Shown here one piece after another: positions 57,573-64,000 of a DNA stretch of 64,000 nucleotides (within the stretch, counting starts at the first letter, position 1; every line of letters begins with the position of its first letter). The notes below the pieces were generated by a model, which saw only the letters and a list, made by a program, of their open reading frames with translations, was not told the DNA's origin and did not search any database. A program made the translations under genes and the position numbers. The DNA is taken from the NCBI GenBank assembly GCA_002224055.1, contig AZLU01000085.1, forward strand, positions 39,345 through 103,344, given 5' to 3'. Source of the stretch: Pezizomycotina sp. ARF18 (Eukaryota; Ascomycota).

Positions 57573-59195
57573 TCATTCGCTAAGAGACCCACTTGGCATC
57601 TCGAATACTTGCGTATTAGATTCGACTCCGCAAGCGGCCAGGCTCACCGACCCGTTGTCCCCCTCAGTAAGGCAGTTACCCGATGCGCCGGCATTCTTGA
57701 TATTTCCCGTGGATTGGAACGACCACTTCTGCTTATCCGAGCCATCGCAGGCCGCAGGGGCCACCTTATCACCGTCTGCCGACAAGCAACTATCCAGAGA
57801 TGCAAGGTTACGGATGCTACCGTCTTTCGTATTGAACCTCCAGACTTGCCCGTCTGATGCGTTGCAAGCCGCAATGGAAACGGTGCCTTGCGAGCGCTCA
57901 GACAGTGCCGGCTCCTGGTGTTGAATACCATACCCGTGGGCACGACTTCGCCGCTACCTCCGAGCGGAGAGATGCGGTAGACTTGAGTGCCGTGGCTGGG
58001 GACGCCTTTTACCAAAACACCCTTCGTTACACCTCTTGGGATTTTCCAGTCCAGAGGTCTGTTACGTTGTACTCTGCGCTGCCGTACGAATATGCGCTAT
58101 CGCTGTATCCGATTCTGTCGAAGGGGACAAAGATGTCGCCGGTGGAGTTTTGGCGGTTGAGGACGGTGAGGAGGCGGTCGCCGTCGCTGAGACTTTTAGT
58201 AAGGACGTCCCACCTACCGTCTTGGGAGACGAGCGTGGCCTGTAGTGCGAGCCGGTCTTGGTTTACCGCGATAAGACGTTCGTTCTTCAGATATTCTAAT
58301 TCGTCCTTGCCGAGGCCGGGAATCCACGCGCTGATGATCAACGGCGCGCTGAAGCTGCACCACAGCGCGAAGTGGATTTCTTTTCTGTGAGCGAGAGCGT
58401 AGGATGATCCGCAATTAGGAAATCCGGATCGTTATAATAACCCGGCCTCTGGTACCGCGCGACCAAAGTGTTGTATCCGTAGTTCGTCATGATGCTCTTC
58501 CACGCGGGTCTCTTGTTATCGTCGAAGACGGCGATGTCGTAAGAGTGCCTCGCGAGCTCTCCGTAGAGTGGCACCCAATCCATAACATCGTACCAGTCCG
58601 TAAAGTTATTCCCCGAATCGCCGCCGTCAGAGAAGTACGCCGGCGCGGACTCTGAGAATATAAGCGGGTTGTCCATCTTCCCGATGACGTTATGCCAGTT
58701 GGAATATATATCCCTGTACCGTTCCGCCGTAAACGGGTCGACGTTGCACCCGTCCAGCTTGAGGTAATCGATGCCCCACTCTTCGAACGTCGCAGCGTCG
58801 ATTTCTTCAAAGCCGAGACTTCCCGGGTATCCACCGCAGGTTAAGTTCCCCGCGTCGCTGTATATACCCAGGTGGAACCCGCGCGATTTGACGTACGAGG
58901 CAAGCCAGGGTATACCCTCGGGAAACAGCGTGGAGTTCCACTGGAGCGAGTTATTGGAGGAGCGGTCGTGGACGGGCCAGCAGTCGTCGATGTTGATCCT
59001 GTCGTAGCCTGCGGCGAGCAGGCCGGTCGATACCATCGCGTCGGCTGTTTCGGTGAAGAGTGTCTGGTTTAGGGCGCATTCGAAGCGCGCCCAGTTGTTG
59101 AAACCCATGGGTGGTGTTGGCAGGAGGGATTTCGCGGCCATCGTCGTGGGTACGACGGCGGCCGAAACAGCTAGGAGGGTTTGATGGCTCTTCAT
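57573..59195 (-). CDS. Secreted GH27 alpha-galactosidase with ricin-type lectin domain
   Basis: The start at 59195 gives a signal peptide ([17 protein letters not shown]). The GH27 barrel follows: [46 protein letters not shown], and [10 protein letters not shown] with the nucleophile Asp. The acid/base Asp is in [16 protein letters not shown]. Then come [20 protein letters not shown] and a beta-domain. The C-terminus is a ricin-B/CBM13-like module with [14 protein letters not shown] and [12 protein letters not shown] (QxW repeats). It removes terminal alpha-galactose from galactomannan or raffinose-type sugars outside the cell. Three single-base losses are apparent (near 58383, 58035 and 57900). 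Restoring three bases gives 1626 nt, 542 codons, a normal size for fungal enzymes of this type. No intron. The catalytic residues are intact. Confidence 0.88.
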
Positions 59196-61576
59196 GGTAC
59201 TTGGTAATTTACTGGAAGGGTTGGGAACGGAGTCTTGCGGTCGAGTACTACGGCTTCTTCGCCATCAAAATATGGGGAATCAACCCCCGGTTATATACCA
59301 GCAGCTCCTTGCTGCGCAACTTCTCTAACTGCTGATCCCGTCGCAATTTTTTATGACTACTAATATCGCGATGCTGGAGAACTTTGTCGCCTTCCCTGCA
59401 CTGCCTGGTAACTCGAGATCCTAGCGTATTTGCTGTGCTGTGGTCGGTGGAGACTGGTCTTCTGAGACACATATCGTCCGTTCGGGTAGGTGCGGCCGTT
59501 ATACACGGGGAATAACGTTGACGAGGCCAGGGAGCCTTGTAATCGAGCCAAAACGACCCGCTAAATGAGAGATTTCCGCGGGGGTCGTTGGCGCTAAAAG
59601 GCTTGTACATGCACGGCAATTGCTTAGTCGAGAATTTCGTCTAGGATTGCTATTTGTCGTGAAAAGCGGAATCCTGGGATTTCGGAGCTCAATTGTAACG
59701 GTGACTATCGATATCGCGATATCTTCAACAATTCTTTAGGCAGTACACGCTACACAACAGGTACGAGACAGGATAATCCCGGTATATGGGGTACGATATG
59801 GTAAGACTTTGGTCTACAATAGTAGCGACGGGCAGCGGATCATCATAGTAGGCGCGGCGTATAGTGGGAAATCGCCCGTTTAACCTCCTCCCACTCAAGG
59901 TAGCATATCCGAGACAAATCATATCACCAACATCCCGTGACTATAACGCGGAATTGGAAAGAGGTAGACATTAGTATGAGAGGCCCGTTATATTCCAGAT
60001 GTAACATTCAAAGGCTAATTCTTGAAATGGGAAAATTTTTAATTCTGAAAGACTAACCAGCCGGACTGCGACGCTATCATGGAACCAAAACTTTCCTCTA
60101 CGCAGCTGAAAACTTGAAACTGCAATTTTGATATCGCCAACACCAACACTACTAGTAATATGTATACCCGAAGCGCAATATCGTACCGGCATCAAGATCT
60201 AAATCTTCAAGTTGTAAGTTCAAGTTGGAATGTGTAAGTTGAAACTTATCCTCGAAGATACGTAGTATTATATTTTACGATTATCTTACCTTTCTAGCAA
60301 AAATGTGAGCCGTAAACAAAATCGACGCTTAGCGCTAGGCTTGAGAGATAATACTTCTATCGCTCATATACAAATTGATCGCTGTTACTGCCCAATAAAG
60401 TTAACCAGGTAAAATGTTCTTGGCCACAGTGATAAGGCCATCTCATCCGAGATCAATATTCTTAATATTTCAGTTTCCTGACTATCAAAGCTTTTATATC
60501 TAAAGGTTCGAGCCCGATTGTGAGTGCAGCTTGGAGCAAAGCTTGTCCCGAGCTTTGAATATAATGGGCGTTAGTTAAACCGAGAGTGCTTTAGGAAAAA
60601 TATTAGAGACGCATCAAAGCACAACCCGATATACGTTTCATACTGGAAAAAAATAATCGTATCTCGTACTCAGACTCCGATATAACTTGTTTATAAATAC
60701 CCTCTGATTGCTACAAGGGAAATATTAATACCTTAAACATTGATATCACCAATATCTTAACTGAATCCTGGTCATTATACGTCTCCGCTCATCGTGACTC
60801 CAATAAATGCAGAGCGAACCGCGCAACCAGTTTCCTGCTGTGTCTTCCTGTGAAGAAGATCCACGATCACGAATGCAATGTCGACTTAAGATCGCAAGTA
60901 CCGCCAGAATGTGGGTTCTAAGGTTAACGGTGAGGGATACGGGTATCACAATGTGGACGTGAGATGGGGGTGTATTCATCTGCTTATAGATACCGGCAGA
61001 AATGAGAGTGTCTAGATGTTTGGCGTTTGTGTCTGTGACTACTTGACATAGGTAGGTTTACCTCAATATCTCGGAGATACTTAGATCCATCTAAAATCTG
61101 CTCCACCAAGCGTGTATAGCTCAAGTCAATATCACCATAAGCGGACCGTTTCAATCCCTGAAGACAGATTTAAACACGATACCACAGAGCTTTCACAAGG
61201 AGTTTATGTGACCGCATCCTATTATCCCATTTATAATACTTAAAGAAAGGACAGCCCCTCTCCGCCGGAGCGGATGGTCCGTGTCCTCCTAGTACGTGGC
61301 TAAAAAGAAATAATAAAAATAATATAAATCTATCCCGCATCACGTGGAATCCTTTCGAACCGTATCGAAGCCTTTTGCTAATGTAAAAATAAATAAGTAA
61401 AATAAAAGAACGGAAAGATAAAAAAAATAGTAAAGCATTAACATCATGATAAACCCATAATACAAAGAATAGAGAAAAAATAATCCATCTATTCATCAAT
61501 CATGCTTAAAAGTTTTTTTTTTTCGATAATCATCCAATGCTTCGTCACCTTTGATCTTATGAGGAGGGTAATCCTT
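59196..61576. other. No gene seen
   Basis: AT-rich, starting with the promoter of the alpha-galactosidase gene. No supportable coding frame or repeat. The last 150 bases, rich in A and T runs, lie downstream of the gene that ends at 61577. Confidence 0.5.
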
Positions 61577-63847
61577 TTACTTCAAGCTCCTAATCCTATC
61601 AATGTTCTTCTTCCCCTCAAGACCGCTAGCGACCTGCTGAATCATACAAGCGCGGTCCTCCAAAGTCCGGCTGGCGCTGCTCCAACGTTTAACAAGAAAC
61701 TCCGTCTCACTGATGAGGACAGTGATGGCGTCAAGCTTCTCTTCGACTTTCGTTTCAATGCAGCAGCTCCTCCGAGTGGCCGGCTTGCTATTCTCGTACA
61801 GGCTGATGATCTGGATCGCGCCGCCTCCAGAAAGCCCATGTTAAGCTTCGTCATGCGATACAGCGTCTCCTGTTTGTGTTTGTGTTTGTGTTAGTATGAG
61901 TTCGGAAAATAGCTAACGGGTTTCTATTTACAAGGCGTACGGAGGGAGCTGTTTTGCTTACGTTCGCTTCGTCCATTTCCTCCTCTTCTTCGAGCGGCTG
62001 CTGTTCGACGGCGCGACGAGACCAGCGCTACTCTCAGGAGCTCCGAGTTCGAAGAATTCGCGAGCGGTGTGCATCTCGACTCCTTCGGTGCCACGCTGTT
62101 TGAATTAACTCAGCGGCGTTTCGCCTACCACTATCAGTACCGTCCAGCGCTCCTGGATTGGAGGTGGTCCCGTCGCCGCTGTCGTGCCCGCCTGCGTGCT
62201 GAGACTTGTGCGAGAGCCGTTCTGCCGACGAACACCACCACCAGAACCCAAACCGAACCTGACCTTCAAGTCGGCATTCTCCTGCAGGACTCCGTTAAAG
62301 CCGAGCTCTCCACCGCGGTTGCGGCTGATCGGGAAGTCGGCGCCTTGAATAGAACCGACTCCAGCTCTAGAGCGATAACGAAGACCGAGCGCTTCGCTTC
62401 CCTTGCTGTTAGCACCACAAAGATCCGCCTGGTTGAAGCCCACGGCACCGAGGTTGCCGGCGTCGTTGGCGCCGACATTCATCACCAAGTTACCGTCACT
62501 CTGGTTCTCCGCACGAGCTGGCTCCCGATACTGGGAGAACGAGGACGAGTGTTGGGAACAGTGGCTCAGCACCCTGTACGTCAAGCTCGGCCGGCATCCC
62601 AAAGCTTCAGCAGCCTTCCTGGCTGCTTCCAAAACCGCGCGATCAGCGAAGAATTACTCATGACCTTGTTGACGCCGTACTTATCCACCAGGTCGTGCAG
62701 GGGCTTGAAGAGTTCGCGGGGGGTTGGGGTCTATGCATTTTTGCAAAAAAAAAAAAAAAAAAAAAAAAGCGATCAGCTTTCCATTGCCTCGAATTGAAAA
62801 GGTTCGGTTGGTGGTGGAAAAAGGGAAAAGGTACGTACGCGCGCTTCCTTGGAGTCTTCGTCGGGATGGTAGTGTGGCGGGGTTAGCTTTCTTGTTGGCA
62901 GGGTTCTTCGGGTTCGGGTTCGGGTTCGGGTTGACGGCACGCTGTTTCGTCTTCGGTTTCGCGCGCTGATCCTTCTGTATAGGTGTTACACATCCGTTCA
63001 GCACCCCCTCAAGCGCAAAAAAAACACGAAAAAGGAACCTCGAGGGCCTTGGGGGGGGAACTGGAGAGGGTTTTGTTTTACCTTCGCCGCCTTCTTCGGT
63101 TGAACAGGTTCGCCAGTCTCCTCAACCTGGTTGGAGATGGCATCACCGTGTTCATCACTTCCTTAATGCCGACCGTAACCCTCGGCGGGCGAAGAGGTTC
63201 GTCGAGTTGTCCGATGATGTTGGTTTTAATCTCCGGCCACATTCTGCCGGTCAGCATCAGCTCGGCGAACTCGTCCGTGTCCTCCAGCGACCAGCGCGTC
63301 AAGCCACCAAGATCCCTGAACCTCCACTGGTCGTCTTCGGCAATCCATGGGGAAAACTGCCACCCTAGCGGCTATTCTTGTATGGTTCGCGATGGGATAT
63401 TTGACGGAGAGGTTCTCGGTAATTATGCCCTTGTCTAAGAGAAGAGTTTTGTTAGTTGTTTAACTGACTTGCGGTGGGGTAGTTTGAAGGGAAACGCTCT
63501 TAATATGGAGAAGAGAGAGACGAGAGGGGGAGGGGACAGCATTGCGCGATGCTTGATGAGGCGGGAAAAAAGTTTGGCTTTCAAGGAACAAGGAGAACAT
63601 CCTCCATGTCCTCTCTACACGACGGAAAGACCGTCACCGATGTTCTTCAAGGAATGGAAGACGCCCTTCGTTCCTCATACAGGAAGGAAGAACGTCTTAC
63701 ATCGAGACTCGGAATCGAAATGCTCACGAGCGACAGGAGACTGTGTATGGAAACTTACATTTAAACCCCGCGTTGATCACTCCCGGAGCTTCTCCTGCTT
63801 CGTCTCGAGAGTATAATCGAGTCCCAGTCGAGCTGTGGTCGAGCCAT
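61577..63847 (-). CDS. Unknown multi-exon protein, basic linker and coiled coil
   Basis: The start at 63845-63847 reads MARPQLDWDSIIL and then EAGEAPGVINAGFK. A donor GTAAGT near 63762 and an acceptor CTCTTAG at about 63437 join this to YKGIITENLSVKYPIANHTR. Next come FSPWIAEDDQWRFRDLGGL, RWSLEDTDEFAELMLTGRMW and ISNQVEETGEPVQPKKAAK. An intron to 62967 follows, then a Lys/Pro/Asn-rich linker (KQRAVNPNPNPNPKNPANKK). After an intron with 24 A, TPRELFKPLHDLVDKYGVNK and a long variable region follow. A last intron (about 61863-61958) leads to ETLYRMTKLNMGFLEAA and a coiled coil (CIETKVEEKLDAITVLISET). Frame changes resemble those elsewhere. The N-terminal domain looks conserved but I cannot name it. 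Nuclear location is possible given the basic linker. Confidence 0.6.
62745..62768 (+). repeat. Poly(A) tract, 24 A, inside an intron
   Basis: On the coding (minus) strand it is T24 shortly before the acceptor TGCATAG, so it may serve as an extreme polypyrimidine tract. Confidence 0.85.
62909..62932 (+). repeat. (GGGTTC)n coding repeat, about four units
   Basis: Four tandem hexamers encode Asn-Pro repeats on the minus strand, in the basic linker of the unknown gene at 61.6-63.8 kb. Confidence 0.85.
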
Positions 63848-64000
63848 TTCTGCGCAATGAGAGGTCCGATACGATGACAAGAAGAAAAAAGAAAAAGGGT
63901 TATGTTATCAGAAGATTTTTTTATATCGATGAAGAGTATTAATGTCAGGAGATCTAGGAGACGGATTGAAGTGGAGGTTTTTCGTTGACGGGGAAAAAAT

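Noticed and set aside
62069-62797. 242-codon plus frame
   Set aside because: Antisense of the unknown minus gene at 61.6-63.8 kb and ends in the poly(A) tract; the minus strand has in-frame splice joins.
1-64000. CRISPR array, rRNA genes, plasmid or phage features
   Set aside because: No regularly spaced direct repeats and no rRNA-like sequence; the intron-containing genes show this is a fungal chromosome.

Overview
The window is nuclear DNA of a filamentous ascomycete (Pezizomycotina). The evidence is short spliceosomal introns, often 50-70 bp, with GTAAGT-type donors and CTAAC-like branch sites. The gene repertoire also fits: a Clr5-ankyrin protein, F-box/LRR-like proteins, secreted cysteine-rich and Ser/Thr-rich surface proteins, and an RGS-LOV photoreceptor. 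Coding islands are GC-richer and lie between long AT-rich stretches full of TA, poly(A) and poly(T). Decayed frames there carry mostly TGA/TAG stops, as expected from RIP-like C-to-T decay. The species cannot be named from this sequence.

Layout. 1-0.5 kb: 3' part of an unknown minus-strand gene. 0.5-8.3 kb: AT-rich, with one decayed coding frame (5.4-6.4 kb) and one doubtful exon (7.1-7.4 kb). 8.3-10.4 kb: a three-exon gene of unknown function. 12.0-12.6 kb: an AT-rich element with terminal inverted repeats. 13.5-15.7 kb: an F-box/LRR-like gene, followed by what looks like a decayed relative (16.4-18.0 kb). 18.6-20.8 kb: a large secreted protein (DUF7029/DUF7223-like). 20.8-25.3 kb: gene desert. 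25.4-27.3 kb: secreted cupredoxin with a transmembrane tail. 27.9-29.6 kb: RGS-LOV photoreceptor. 32.3-33.5 and 35.2-36.3 kb: two more single-pass Ser/Thr-rich surface proteins. 37.75 kb: a 142-bp hAT-like MITE. 38.8-40.0 kb: secreted protein with eight 11-residue repeats, with a TATA box upstream. 44.0-44.5 kb: a fourth single-pass membrane protein. 44.9 kb: a small zinc-ribbon protein. 46.2-50.2 kb: a broken Clr5-ankyrin gene carrying a MITE. 50.7-51.8 kb: unknown multi-exon gene. 53.1-53.5 kb: small secreted cysteine-rich protein. 55.4-57.1 kb: a second F-box gene. 57.6-59.2 kb: GH27 alpha-galactosidase with a ricin-type lectin domain. 61.6-63.8 kb: unknown multi-exon gene.

Most genes that can be read closely need one or more single-base gains to stay in frame, usually at or beside a homopolymer. 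In four genes the length becomes a multiple of three exactly when the losses I count are restored. I infer uncorrected long-read consensus errors rather than mass pseudogenisation. The Clr5-ankyrin gene, the 5.4-6.4 kb frame and the 42.3-42.8 kb frame instead carry substitution stops and look truly decayed.

The genes do not form one pathway. The clearest theme is surface and sensing: four single-pass membrane proteins, several secreted proteins and a light-regulated RGS protein. I see no rRNA, no intact tRNA, no CRISPR and no intact transposase. I did not find a convincing undescribed multi-gene system. The best leads are the 11-residue-repeat secreted protein and the set of surface proteins around the RGS-LOV gene.
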